64,000 nucleotides of DNA from Lolium rigidum (taxonomy: Eukaryota; Streptophyta; Magnoliopsida; Poales; Poaceae), in NCBI RefSeq assembly GCF_022539505.1, contig NC_061509.1, positions 214,172,254 to 214,236,253 on the forward strand. The letters are read 5' to 3'. A program made the translations under genes and the position numbers. Shown here in pieces: positions 23,381 to 35,600 of this stretch (within the stretch, counting starts at the first letter, position 1; each line of letters begins with the position of its first letter). The notes beneath the pieces are model-generated. The model was not told where the DNA came from, did no database searches, and saw only the letters and a list, made by a program, of their open reading frames with translations.

Positions 23381-24967
23381 TGATGCGCGTGAGACACACG
23401 TCCGTTGGGAACCCCAAGAGGAAGGTGTGATGCGTACAGCAGCAAATTTTCCCTCAGTAAGAAACCAAGGTTATCGAACCAGTAGGAGTCAAGGAACACG
23501 TGAAGGTTGTTGGTGGCGGAGTGTAGTGCGGTGCAACACCAGGGATTCCGGCGCCAACGTGGAACCTGCACAACACAATCAAAGTACTTTGACCCAACGT
23601 AACAGTGAGGTTGTCAATCTCACCGGCTTGCTGTAAACAAAGGATTAGATGTATAGTGTGTATGATGATGTTTGTTTGCGAAGAACAGTAAAGAACAATT
23701 GCAGTGTATTTCAGATGTAAAGAATGGACCGGGGTCCACAGTTCACTAGTGGTGTCTCTCCGATAAGATAAATAGCATGTTGGGTGAACAAATTACAGTT
23801 GGGCAATTGACAAATAAAGAAGGCATAACAATGCACATACATATATCATGATGAGTACTATCAGATTTAATCAGGGCATTACGACAAAGTACATAGACCG
23901 CTATCCAGCATGCATCTATGCCTAAAAAGTCAACTTTCAGGTTATCATCCGAACCCCTTCCGGTATTAAGTTGCAAACAACAGACAATTGCATTAAGTAT
24001 GGTGCGTAATGTAATCAACACAAATATCCTTAGACAAAGCATTGATGTTTTATCCCTAGTGGCAACATCACATCCACAACCTTAGAACTTTACGTCACTC
24101 GTCCCGGATTCAATGGAGGCATGAACCCACTATCGAGCATAAATACTCCCTCTTGGAGTCACAAGTATCAACTTGGCCAGAGCCTCTACTAGCAACGGAG
24201 AGCATGCAAAAACATAAACAACATATATGATAGATTGATAATCAACTTGACATAGTATTCAATATTCATCGGATCCCAACAAACACAACATGTAGCATTA
24301 CAAATAGATGATCTTGATCATGATAGGCAGCTCACAAGATCTAACATGATAGCACAATGAGGAGAAGGCAACCATCTAGCTACTGCTATGGACCCATAAT
24401 CCAGGGGTGGACTACTCACACATCGATCCGGAGGCGATCATGGCGATGAAGAGACCTCCGGGAGATGATTCCCCTCTCCGGCAGGGTGCCGGAGGCGATC
24501 TCCTGAATCCCCCGAGATGGGATTGGCGGCGGCGTCTCTGGAAGGTTTTCCGTATCGTGGCTCTCGATACTGGGGTATTCGCGACGAAGGCTTTAAGTAG
24601 GCGGAAGGGCGGAGTCGGAGGAGTCACGGGGGCCCCACACGCTAGGGCCCCGCGGGCCCCCCTAGGCCGCGCCGCCCTAGTGTGGCGGCGCCCCGTGGCC
24701 CCACTTCGTATCTCCCTCGGTCTTCTGGAAGCTTCGTGGAGAAATAAGCCCCTGGGCGTTGATTTCGTCCAATTCCGAGAATATTTCCTTACTAGGATTT
24801 CTGAAACCAAAAACAACAGAAAACAACAACTGGCTCTTCGGCATCTCATCAATAGGTTAGTGCCGGAAAATGCATAAATATGACATATAATGTATATAAA
24901 ACATGTGAGTATCATCATAAAAGTAGCATGAAACATAAGATATTATAGATACGTTTGAGACGTATCA
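23381..24967 (-). repeat. 5' LTR of element B
   Basis: Complete 1587-bp LTR from TGATACGTCTCAAACGTATC (24967) to ...CACGCGCATCA (23381). It is the reference copy for the family shared with element A. Confidence 0.88.
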
Positions 24968-26955
24968 TGTAAGCAGTCAAATCACCATAGTAATCCAAAT
25001 AATGGATTATGAATATGGAGTCAATGAAATCTTGGATATATCAAAAGCTCTATTTTAGAGGTAATTAGAAAATTTGTGTAACTCGTCACATTAATTTTAT
25101 GTTATTACTGATCGGGAGAAAATTTAAATCAGGCAAAGCTAAATTTATTAGTAGTGCATCTAACTAGAAGAAATTATGTGCGATGCTGTGAAGTGATGTC
25201 TACAACATAGGTGTAATCTCTTATTGTTTTGCAAACTTATATGAAAGCTTTGGATTAATACCTCAAGGCCAAATATGGCCCGTAGTAATCCAGCTTCCGC
25301 GATATACGACGATTCACTCGCTATCTGAGGCTAAATCCAACTCGAGATCTCTTCCTATTCTTGGTCATAAATTATGTTCTGTGATGAACTAGGTGCTATA
25401 TAACATCTTGTTTCACCAGACCAAACATTTTTCTTTTGTTTTTGGTTTTATCAATGGATGAAAATAGGCTAGGGCTAACATTTCATCTGCAGATGTGAAA
25501 ATACGGTTATGATATTATAAACATAATAATAATAAGCACACATGTGTGTGATAAAAAAAATACACAACCTAAAGGGATGGTGTGTCCAAAGGACACCACA
25601 GGCTGCGTATAGCACGCACCATGGATCTACTATCCTACCCTTGCCCCGATCATCGATGAACAACAATGATAATTAAGTAAATGTAAAATAGCCTCAAGAT
25701 GAGTGATGTCATCATTACACTCTAGATAGCAAGTACACATTCAACCATGTGCAACTCTCACCACACTGTCACCGAAGCATGCGAATCACCACCTACCATT
25801 ACCTTCATACCATTATTACCCCCCAAGACTTAAGTACCCGACAAGCCCGGAGATTGTGATATAAAGACAACCGCTAGTACATGGATCCATATAACATAAT
25901 AAATAATATCCCAATGATAATATAAAGGTGCACTTGTTGATGAGAGACTAGGCCTCAGCCCCTCACCTCAACCCGTGAGGACTACTCATAAATGATTGGA
26001 TCAACAATCGTAAACATTGTATTAAAGATCTTGAATAGATAAAATAGTACCGGTCTTTCAATGCCACCAATTGCGATGTAATCAAGATTACAATTTAGAG
26101 AGGAGTGGGATGGTGATGGAGATGATCGCGGTGGCGATAGAGGTTCGACATTGATGGAGATCAGACTTGTGGCGTCAGAATAGATTTTCGGTGGTGCTCT
26201 ATATGTCTCTAATGACCTAGGTGCCTTCACACTGAATACTTGGTTTGATGAGGTGAAGCCACCGATAGGTGGTACAGGCGGGGGTGATAGTACCGCTGAT
26301 TGTTAAACCTTCTGTGATACGTCTTCATGGCCTTGTTGATTTGGTGAAATTTCTAGCTTGTAATTCTTCTTTAATTGTCACTGATTTCCTTTCTAAAATG
26401 CCCATTTATGCATATAAGTAAATATAAACAAGGATTTTCACATCTATGCAATAATTAATGATTAGCATCGGGTCCATAGAGATATTATCATCATTTAAAT
26501 GAATATTATAAGATTTAGACCGTGATAAAGGTAAGTGTATTACCACTCATAGAAAACTACTAGATGTACATGTCTCTTGAGAACAATTTGAGTGTCATAC
26601 ATCGAAAACGAACTAAGTTATGCTCTTTTTATTGAACACTGCGTAAAAACAATTTCAAATGAAAAAACAAGCACTAGGCCTAGTCTAGTCGGAAACCAAC
26701 TCTTTCTGTTTGCAATATCTAATTCTCAATTTGGGAAAATCAGACTCTAAGAAATGTCATAAGTGGATTACTGAAGGAGGACTTGAGGGTATTTTTTTGC
26801 CAACTTACGGGGTGTAGTCAAAACCAACTCTACATATGAATGTATTATGTTTATGGTTCTAGTTTGTGTTTGTATATTTACTGATCTAAAAATATAATTC
26901 TATTAGTTCATTAAATGAATATGGTTAAGGATGTGAGAACATGTTTACTCAACTG
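24968..26955. other. AT-rich intergenic DNA, no gene seen
   Basis: No ORF with a recognisable domain, no LTR ends and no clear inverted repeats were found. Short simple tracts (AATAATAATAA near 25525) are the only notable sequence. Confidence 0.5.
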
Positions 26956-26959
26956 GAGA

Positions 26960-27545
26960 TGGCCCATCTGGGCCAGGAAAACCACATCCCTAAGCCCCCC
27001 CCCCCGAAGGGCTGCCCCTAGTCAGCCCAAGAAGCGGGTGGATAGGATTCGGTGAGGGCCTTAGCCAACCACTTTGGAGGTGGGAGCTGCACGAGGAGGA
27101 GGCTCGCGACGACCAGGGGGAGGTGGCGGCAAACCCTCACCCCTCTGCCAAGATGGTCCCTTTCCCTGGCCTCCTATATAAATCCATCCCTCACCTCTCT
27201 CAAAGACACACCAATTGCCCATGCGGCTTCTCCCTCCCTCTTTCATGTGCAAGGTTTCTTCACGACCATACGCCAAAAGGCTGATCCACTCTCACCAACA
27301 CCGTTGCGCCCTAGATGGCATAGCTCTATTGCTTTGCCAAGTTGTACACCCTGAGCAAGGAGCATATTAAGTCCACGCGCCTAGGAGGATTAATCCTAGG
27401 TGTGGAGATCGCCGTGTTCAGAGTCTTCATCGAGCTCTGTGCATTCATTTAGTGAGTTAATTAACCTAGATCCTCTCTTGTAGATTGCATCCTATAGAAC
27501 AATTTTTGTTTTCCATGCATGAACCCTACTAAAGTCTTCTAGGGC
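26960..27545 (+). repeat. probable Copia LTR relic
   Basis: A TATA box (TCCTATATAAATCC near 27172) is followed downstream by TAGATTGCATCCTATAGAAC and ATTTTTGTTTTCCATGCA, which resembles the 3' end of the BARE-like LTR at 51776-51835. No primer site or coding region follows, so it would be an old solo LTR or fragment. Ends are not defined. Confidence 0.4.
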
Positions 27546-28588
27546 AGAAGTGTTCTTTATGTAGGTCCAATTGATATTGGCTTCAACCTCCGAACAAGAA
27601 CATGGAGTTCTGATCAACAGGAAGTCTGGACCAAGTTCAACACGATGCCAGTGACTACTGAATTCTGGGCCCCTATCCGGAGTTTCGGGCCAACTTCAGG
27701 ATCGACTTCAATTCCAAGTGAAGTCGGTAGGCCGACTTCCGAATCATTCTTTGGACATGGTTCTTGGCGAATTTAGTAGCCAACAACTTCGTCCAAAAAC
27801 TCACACGGATGGGTCAACATTGAAGGCGGATGGGTCAACATTGAAGGCGTGTGACTTTTTTCTTGGTAAAAAGCGGATTTTTGAGGTTGCTCTCAAATGG
27901 AATATCTATTGATAGTCCTAAGGTGGTAGAAAATAATATTTGGTTTCCAAAGCACGTCCTCTCTTAATAGTGCGTCATTTTCCACAGCTCAAATAATATA
28001 TGACATTTCATGAATTAAAATTTGTTTCCATCTTTCCTCTTTTTCCCTTGAGGGGTCTCCGCCCATCATTTCTTCCATTTCAAAGGGACAAAAACCTATT
28101 GATACAATTAATAAACATGGTTGGTCCGTTTGTCGTCAACATCAAAATCCAATTTGAGAGTGAAGATGTCCGTCCAGTACTCACTCTAGGCGTGGAGGAG
28201 CTTGGAGCACGGGCGTTCATGGTTTTGCTACATGCATGTGAGTTCATGGCAGCGTCTTCCGGTCATAGCAGTCCTTTAACTATCATGTTGAGAAAGTTCT
28301 CATTGTAGACGGTCGTGGTGACGTGGGTGGCAAAATTTGAGCCCTACTTCGACGAATCATATGGTGGCTGGAGCTCTCCAAACTCCATCCAGATCCACAA
28401 ACATTTTGCAGAGCCTCTGTGGACTAACCAATAGAAGTTGCAGTCACACTCTATCATAATTGAAATCTGGTAGCGGATTATCATATGTATATATCCTCGT
28501 GGGTATAAGCCGGTTTTGGACGCGAGCGATTACACATTATGCCACCACAGATAATTATTGAACGCCGCAAGTGATGAATGGTCTAGAG
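27546..28588. other. intergenic DNA, no gene supported
   Basis: A 102-codon plus-strand frame (28000-28308) has no recognisable motif. A 22-bp phrase (GATGGGTCAACATTGAAGGCG type) is repeated directly at about 27808-27850. Nothing else stands out. Confidence 0.4.
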
Positions 28589-28597
28589 AAATATGAT

Positions 28598-29888
28598 AAT
28601 TTCTTTTTCCTGTCGGGAAGGACGTGCTGGCGGCGGGACTTCGCGCGGCGGCGGCGTTTTCTGCGGGCGCGGATGCGCGGCGGAGCTCCGGCGCAGGCGT
28701 GGCGGCCATCTCCTGCTCGCGTGGCGGAGCTGCGAGTTCAGCGAGGCCTCGGGGGCGCGATGGCTTGTTGGGCGCGGATCTTGGGTCCTCCATGCCCAGA
28801 TCCCCGCCGGTGCGCCGCGGTCGGCCGGGGCAGCGGCTGCTGGCCATGGAGGAGCGGCGCGTGCAGCGGCTGCTGGCAGCGGTTTGTCGGGGCGGCGGCC
28901 CCGGGCGGATCTGCAGGTGGTGGCTAGCGTCTTCGGCCACATGGGTGGCGAGGCTGCTGGCTTGGCCCAGGGAGCCTCATGCGAGATGGATCTTCTCGAT
29001 CCTCGCGTCTAGCCGGGCTGGCGGTGCGGCGGTGGCGGCATCTCTGGCAGGAGAGGTGGTGGCTTGGGGGGATGTGCTGTCGTCCCGATCTGTCGGGGCT
29101 CGGCAGCGGCGAGGTGGTGGTGCGGGTGCTGTCTTGGCGGAGGTAGCTCGGTTGCAGGTCGTTGCCGGTGGACTTGGCGGTTGGAGGCGGAGGATCCTAG
29201 GAGAAATCCTTGTCCTGGTGTTGGCCGAGGACTGGCGACGGCGACGCCCGCGGGTGCCGCTAACTTTCTTGGAAGCGTCGCCAAGGGATCCTCTCCTTAT
29301 CCCCTGGTCTTGCCTCCGGAGGGAAACCTCAGATCCTTGGATCGGACGATGAAGGCGTCTCAACGTCTTTCTCCTCGTTGGGGGCATCGTCTCGGAGTTG
29401 GCTTCGACTTGGGCTCGGTGGATGGTTGGTTGATGAGTCGGCTCGCTTGGGGGTGCTGCGGGCAGTTTGGCAACGATGAAGCGTCGAGCGGAGCTTGGGT
29501 CGCGGCTCGGGCTCTGTTAGCTGGTCACCGGCGTGTTCGATGGGTTCTCTTGTGCTTCACTGTGTCGCTGTGAAGTCGGAGCTGCGGCGGAGGGTCCCTG
29601 CGGCAACGATGACCGGCAACTGGTGGGCTGTGGAGCTCTCAGTCGACGCAAGTCCAGCATAGTTCTCTTGTGAAGCTCCTCGTCTGAGTCGGAGCTGTCT
29701 CCCGTTGGCGTGTGTGGCCAACTGTTGGCTTTTGGCCAGGTTGGTCGGTGGTTGTGCCCATTGTCGTCGTGTTCCACGATGACATTGGTGCACTTGTATC
29801 GGTTTTTGGTCCGTTACCCGTTAATTAACCGGCCATCTTCTTCTTTATCAATGAAATGGCAAGTCTTGCCTAGTTTCAACAAAAAAAC
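28598..29888 (+). mobile_element. GC-rich poly(A)-tailed retroposon
   Basis: About 1.3 kb of GC-rich sequence changes abruptly from AT-rich flanks and ends with ATCAATGAAATGGCAAGTCTTG and an A tail (29881-29887), a 3' end style common to grass LINE-related retroposons. AAATATGA occurs at 28589-28596 and 29889-29896 and may be the target duplication. The long open frames on both strands are those expected of GC-rich DNA and show no reverse transcriptase or endonuclease. Probably a non-autonomous non-LTR element; family not identified. Confidence 0.5.
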
Positions 29889-29905
29889 AAATATGAAGAT
29901 AAGTT

Positions 29906-29927
29906 GAGAGAGAGAGAGAGAGAGACT
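29906..29927. repeat. (GA)11 microsatellite
   Basis: Eleven uninterrupted GA units, just downstream of the retroposon tail. Confidence 0.95.
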
Positions 29928-30037
29928 ATGCATCATCATCAGAAACTATGATCTGAACCAGAACAGGTAATTTCGGCATGAAAGTTAAAAACAAGAGGAT
30001 AACCTCAGCCTGCAATACAGTTCATGCACCTGAACTA

Positions 30038-30119
30038 CTCCCTCCGATTTCTTTTAATTAACTCGAATTTAGTACAACTTTGTACTGAATTTAAGTTAAT
30101 TAAAAAAGATCGGAGGGAG
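30038..30119 (+). mobile_element. Stowaway MITE (82 bp)
   Basis: Terminal inverted repeats CTCCCTCCGAT / ATCGGAGGGAG are flanked by TA on both sides (30036-30037 and 30120-30121). The whole element is nearly palindromic and can fold into one hairpin. Confidence 0.92.
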
Positions 30120-30682
30120 TAGCAAATACTCGACCATCAATAATAGTGCAATACTCGGCGCTTTTGTTGGTCATGAGCCTAGATTGTCCGTCACAACCAT
30201 ATCACAATATACAAGCGATAATTTTACATTCTACGGTCAAAAGGAGGAGATTAATATACAATTCTTTGTCGAAGCTAACCTTTCAAGAATCTACACTCAG
30301 ATGTACCAAAATCTGTGTTTTCCTCAATCACTACAAATCACATTCGGTGTCATAAATTCGTTGTAGCATTAGCTTGTACCTCTGTGACAATACGTGCAGC
30401 CACCAAACGATTAAACATCCAGCAAAAGGAATGTTCCTACTCCTTGTTCCTTTCGAGTTGGTTGTGCGGATTAATTTTCCTACGGAGAATAATGTGCACC
30501 CCAGTTGGTCCTGCTGATTAGTTTTTCTAGTCTACGTACATTAATGTGCACGCTTTCATGCTGAATAGCGACCAAGAAACGTACATGCTCTGTTTCATAC
30601 TGAATGACAACTAAGAAACGTAGTCTTTTAGACGATGAAGCAACCCTGTATGGCCAATAACGAAGTTAATCTGAAACATATC
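30120..30682. other. intergenic DNA, no gene seen
   Basis: No conserved ORF. CATGCTGAATAGCGACCAAGAAACGTA near 30557 recurs in altered form near 30594 as a short imperfect direct repeat. Confidence 0.4.
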
Positions 30683-30688
30683 TTTATT
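30683..30688 (-). terminator. candidate poly(A) signal of the polyubiquitin gene
   Basis: Minus-strand AATAAA in the context CCAATAAAGATATG. If element D is ignored, it lies about 525 nt downstream of the polyubiquitin stop codon, a plausible 3'UTR length. The assignment is inference. Confidence 0.35.
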
Positions 30689-31114
30689 GGACCTTCTTTC
30701 TGCAAGAGCTGGTTAGAGAGCGACATAATGCAGGAAATTTAGCTTTCTGAAGTGAAAGATGCTTAGCTATGTTTGGGTTTATTTTCGAGAAAGATGCTAA
30801 GCTATTCAATAGCTTCCAGGAAATTAATGTATAGCACGAGTATTCCAAATTTTGAAGAACCGCTGCTCTTTGACACAACACAGAAATACAGGTTGAAAAC
30901 CAAGAGATAAATAGTTCAGGAATATCTGATTTGAGGACAACAAAAAAAACAGCGGCACTGCTTAAGCTGCAGAACACTGAGGCGCAGACAAGGGATAGCA
31001 AGCTCAATAATGTGGATGGACAAATAGATCACAGTTACGAGTAACAAGCATATAAGATTCAGTTACACAAGAACGAGTACCAAGCAGATTCACACCTTGA
31101 ACACTAGTACCAAC
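30689..31114 (-). other. probable distal 3'UTR or flank of polyubiquitin
   Basis: This segment would join 38849-38946 if element D were absent, since both sides carry the CCAAC duplication. It has no ORF of note on the gene strand. Whether it is transcribed with the gene cannot be seen from sequence. Confidence 0.4.
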
Positions 31115-32270
31115 TGTTATCACCAGAATTTGACCGGATCAGAGGTGGGCCGCGATTGAAGATGGGCTTGAAGAATATATATAGAAGGAATACATGAATC
31201 GGCCTTGTATACAAAGTTTGGGCTAGCTTGCCCGTGTATCTGTACCATAGTAGGATACATGTCGGTTAGTTAGAGTTTGGGCTCGTGCCCGGTTATTCCC
31301 ACGTTAGAAAGTCTACGGACTATAAATATGTATCTAGGGTTTATGAAATAAACAACAATCACGTTCACCACAAACCAATCTAGGCGCATCGCCAACTCCC
31401 CCGTCTCGAGGGTTTCTTCCGGGTAAGCATCATGCTGCCTAGATCGCATCTTGCGATCTAGGCAGCACACGTTTATTCGTCGCTCATGCGTTGCTCGTGC
31501 TGAAGCCTTTTTGATGGCGAGCAACGTAGTTATCATAGATGTTTTAGGGTTAGCATTGTTCATCGTATCATATGCTATCGTCGTGCGACCCTTAGGCATC
31601 TAGCCGCCCTTATACCTATCTTGGGTGTAAGGGCGGCACCCCGCTTGATCGTTATTTAGTAGATCCGATCCGTTATGATTGCTCCTTGTTCTTCAAAGAT
31701 TAGTTTAATATCTGCATTGTTAGGCCTTACAAACGGGTTGAAGGATCCAGTGGCGCGTAGGGTGTAGTTTGCTAGCCCTAGACAGGATGTTCCGAGGATC
31801 AACTTCGTGTTGGTTTTTAGGCCTTGTCTAAGGTCGGTTTACGATCACCGTGCGTGGCCGCCAGGCTCAATCACGAGTAGGATGTTCCGATTATGCGGTG
31901 AAAACCCCAAATCGTAGTAGGTCGTTTTAGGTTTATCTTGATCAAGCAGGACCACCATCTGATCGTACACCTCGTACGCATCATGGGTGGATCGGCTCTT
32001 TGAGCCGTTCACAGGACAACCTGAGAGCCGATCGAGGCTCGTATTTAACGTTTACGTGTATGCCATGCAGGAAACTAAGCGAGGCATCATCCAACACCTT
32101 CCTGACCAGGTATAGGTCGGGTGGCACGCCCTTGCATCAGCATCGGACGTGCGTGCCGAAGGCTTTGCGGGCCGTCGCTCGGAGGGACCAGGGCCAGCCG
32201 CAGTCCTGGGAGATTCCCGGCTCTACGGTGTTGCCCGTCGCTGCCCGCCGGTGGGTTTCTGACCTCAACA
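31115..32270 (+). repeat. 5' LTR of element D
   Basis: TGTTATCACC...GACCTCAACA, 1156 bp. It is near-identical to the 3' LTR; visible differences include a few substitutions and single-base indels near 31863-31876 and 32005-32020. The following sequence (TGGCACGCCCGGTAGGAC) is in primer-site position; tRNA not assigned. Confidence 0.92.
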
Positions 32271-32331
32271 CATTCTGGCACGCCCGGTAGGACAATCTTC
32301 GACACCAACCGCATCGCCATCTACATCTGAG

Positions 32332-34565
32332 ATGGCGGAAGGCACTCCAGTCAAGTACGAGGACCTGACCGAGGAGCTGAAGAAGAAGCATGACGAGATC
32401 AAAGCAGTCCTCGAAGCCGACCTCATCGGCTCTTTTCACAGAACCCGCTCACATGGCATCAGGTGGAAAGGGTTCTCATCTGAAGGCGCGCTCGATGGAG
32501 TGGACCTGTCCACCCCGTCAGAAGAACGCACCAGGTCTCTGCGTCAGGAGATTAACTTCATGGTGGCTCATTCGCTGCACCGACATTCTGAGAGCCTGGT
32601 GAACACTTTGGAGCGTGTCGCTCTGCGCGTGATCCAGGAAATCATGAGCCATCAATACTCTCCGTCAGGACCAGCTCTGGGGACTCACCAAGGAGAGATG
32701 CCACTCCAGTCCCGTCCACCGCTGTCGTTCGTGTTGGCAGCACCAGAAGTGCCGAGTTCATCGGCATACGTCGTCTACAAGATCGGTGGTGACCCTAGTG
32801 ACTACCAATTCTTGCATGAGGCGCCTAAGGAGATCCCGCACGGATACACGTGCGCATACGTGCCGGACTGCAGTAACTGGGCGCTCTCGAACCAGGCTGC
32901 AACAGCAGGGACTTCTGGAACAGCAGGAGGAACGTCGGGAACAGATCTTGAGAAGCAGACGTGGCTAGCTAAGTATGCCACTCCGACAAACCTCCAGAGC
33001 TCAGCTCCTGCAGTTGGCTCAGAGCTGGAAAAGCAAGCATGGCTGGCAAAGTATGCCACCCCGGCGAATCTTCAGAGTTCGACGCCTGCAGCCATCACCG
33101 CGGATCAGATCTGTACGATCTCGACAGACCGGTTCGGCATGATGCCGAAAAGGAGGACAATCGGCTATTCCAAGCCGTACCCCAACGAGTACGAGTTGAT
33201 CCCGCTACCACCCAAATATCGGCTCCCCGATTTCACCAAGTTTAATGGATCAGATGGTTCCAGCTCCATCGAGCATGTGAGCCGATATTTGGCGCAGCTG
33301 GGCACGATCTCAGCATCAGACGAGCTGCGCGTGAGGTTCTTCGCACAGTCCCTCACAGGATCGGCTTTTGGGTGGTATACATCGCTGCCACCAAACTCAA
33401 TCCGGACTTGGAAGCAGTTGGAAGAGCAGTTCCACGTTCAGTATCACTCAGAGGCTTCTAAGGCTGGCATCGCCGATCTAGCACAAGTACGTCAGAAGCG
33501 CGGGGAAACAGTGTCAGAATACGTCCAGCGCTTCAGGACCGTTAGGAACCGATGCTATTCGGTTCATGTGAGTGAAAAAGAAGCAGTCGAGTTGGCGGTG
33601 GTGGGTCTCTCATCATCGATCAAGGACGTGGCCTCCCAAGCGGACTACCCTTCACCGGCGCACATGGTGCGAAGGCTGTCGGCATATGAACATCGCCACC
33701 CGGATGTTTACCGGGATAAATTCAAGCGTGCGGTGGTCCTGGTTGAGGCAGATGAAGATGAAGGTGCTGCGGGAGATCAAGAGGTAGCAGTGGCTGAATG
33801 GACTCGGGGGGCAAGCCCTGTGTCCTGTAAATGGGTTAAGCCACAAGGTCCTCCAAAAGGGTTTGACTTCGATGTGACCAAAGCTGAGCAGATTTTCGAC
33901 CTCTTACTCAAGGAGAAGCAGCTAAAGTTACCCGAAGGCCACAAGATCCCCACGGTGCAGGAGCTGAACGGAAGCCATACTGCAAGTGGCATAACACGTT
34001 CACCCACGCCACCAACGACTGCAGGGTGTGGCGTCAGCAGGTCCAAATGGCGATAGAACAAGGGTGGCTAATTTTCAGCCAGTACGCCATGAAGGTCGAC
34101 ACGCACCCCTTCCCCGCCGTTAACATGGTGGAGTGCACTTACCATGGAGGGTGCCAGCCAGGATTCTCGTGCGATATCAACATGGTAGGACCTGGGCACC
34201 ACTCTGGTAAGGACGGAGATGAGGGCAGCTGTTCTCATAGCAAGGACACAGAGGAAGCCGCTCCACGCGATCGGCTCCGTCACGATGGCAAGCGCTACAT
34301 CACAGAGGGAGAAGTGAGGAACGTAAGATATCAGCGACCTCTCTCTGATCACCTCCTCAACAAGTATGTAGGTCAATATGACCAACGCCGGCGATACAAC
34401 GACGATGATGGAAGAGATCGTCTGGCTAGGGACGCCAGGAGGCACCGTCGGCATGATCGCGACGAGGAGAGATATGAGCGCCACGCCAAGGAAAAGTCGA
34501 GAGAGCAAGACGACGTGGATAGGCACTGGGACTGCCCCTTCTTCGGACACTGCTGGGATTCATGA
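32332..34565 (+). pseudogene. gag of element D, with frameshift and stop
   Basis: Start MAEGTPVKYEDLTEELKKKH at 32332. The central core (about codons 295-450) has the gypsy capsid signature: LPDFTKFNGSDG, then FFAQSLTGSAFGWYTSLP, then TWKQLEEQFHVQYH and ETVSEYVQRFRTVRNRC. Upstream are two copies of a short unit, LEKQxWLAKYATPxNLQSS. A frameshift near 33970 moves the reading into the frame carrying a Cys/His segment (YCKWHN...DC), probably a zinc knuckle. That frame stops at 34563-34565, where element C has a Gly codon. The protein would coat packaged element RNA. As it stands only the N-terminal ~545 residues are encoded without a break. Confidence 0.75.
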
Positions 34566-35600
34566 ATGAGCCGATTGCCTACAATCGGCAACTGCCCAGA
34601 ATCTAGACAAAAGAAGAAGGATGCAGCTAACGTGTCCGTGTTCGAACGTCTAGGGCCTCTCCCGCCTCGGAATAAGCACGCTGAGTCCGCTCGGGTAGAA
34701 GATCTCGAGGAACTAGATGACGATGATGAAGAAGAAGACAAGTATCATCGGCCAAGGTGGTGCCCTGATGGGCTCAGCCGTTCCCAAAAGCGAAGGGTTC
34801 AGCGACTACGTGGTTTGGAGGAAGCTGAAAGGTTATATCTGCACACGTTGAGGAAGGCGCGGCCTGATCTGGCCGCTAAAATTCAGCGAACCCTGGACGA
34901 AGAAGGTCGGCCACAAAGGAAAGAGTGGCGCCCCGGACAAAAGAAAGCCGATGATGAGACATCGGCTGGCACAAACATGGTGTTCATCCTTCCAACGGAG
35001 TTTAGTGCTCCGAGGATCGGACGAAGCACCCGTGGCACAACTTGATCTGCGGCCCACGGCCGGTCATCTTTGAGAAGCCACGAGAAAGAAGCTACGGGCA
35101 TCCGAAGGCCCCGTACTTGCGAGGTTACATCAATGGGCAGCCTGTCAACAAGATGCTTGGTGGACACCGGAGCGGCGATCAACATTATGCCATACTCCAT
35201 GCTACGTCGGTTGGGACGCTCTAGCTCGGATCTGATCAAGACCAATGTGACACTGAGCGATTTCAACGGCCAAGCATCTGACGCACAAGGTGTTCTGAAC
35301 GTGGATCTGACCGTAGGAAGGAAAACCGTCCCTACGACGTTCTTTATTGTCGACAGCAAGAGCACTTATGTTGTCCTGCTAGGGAGAGATTGGATCCACG
35401 CCAACTGTTGCATTCCATCCACGATGCACCAATGCCTAATACAGTGGGATGGAGATGAAGTAGAAGTCGTCCACACAGATGATTCAGCCGAGATTTCAAC
35501 GGCCGGCATGAACGTTTGGGAGACATCAGGCCAAGAGCCACTCTCGGGCATCAATTTGGACGACTCGCGAGCGCATCGACGTGACAAAGGACGGGGTTAG
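34566..35600 (+). pseudogene. gag C-terminus and aspartic protease of element D
   Basis: 34566-35045 is a charged linker (acidic LEELDDDDEEED, then RSQKRRVQRLRGLEEAERL). Protease follows: GPRPVIFEKPRERSYG in one frame (from 35042) and, after a frameshift near 35160, LVDTGAAINIMPYSMLRRLG with the catalytic DTGA in another, followed by VLLGRDWIHANCC, a normal downstream protease motif. The stop is at 35600. The frame breaks argue against a functional enzyme. Nothing resembling reverse transcriptase follows. Confidence 0.75.

Larger units (their letters stand above)
8528..24967 (-). mobile_element. gypsy element B, split by element A
   Basis: Minus-strand order: 5' LTR 24967-23381, tRNA-Asp primer site, gag, long non-coding internal region, polypurine tract just before 19193, and 3' LTR 19193-18293 continued at 8914-8528. 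Element A interrupts the 3' LTR with the duplication CACAT. The last ~300 bp of the 3' LTR are missing where element C begins. The internal region (about 4.2 kb) holds gag but no pol, so B is non-autonomous. The gag contains an extra chimeric block (22376-23014). Confidence 0.8.

Noticed and set aside
28530..29573. Long overlapping ORFs on both strands in the GC-rich block
   Set aside because: Open frames in all directions follow from GC content; no conserved domain, low-complexity Ala/Arg/Gly products.
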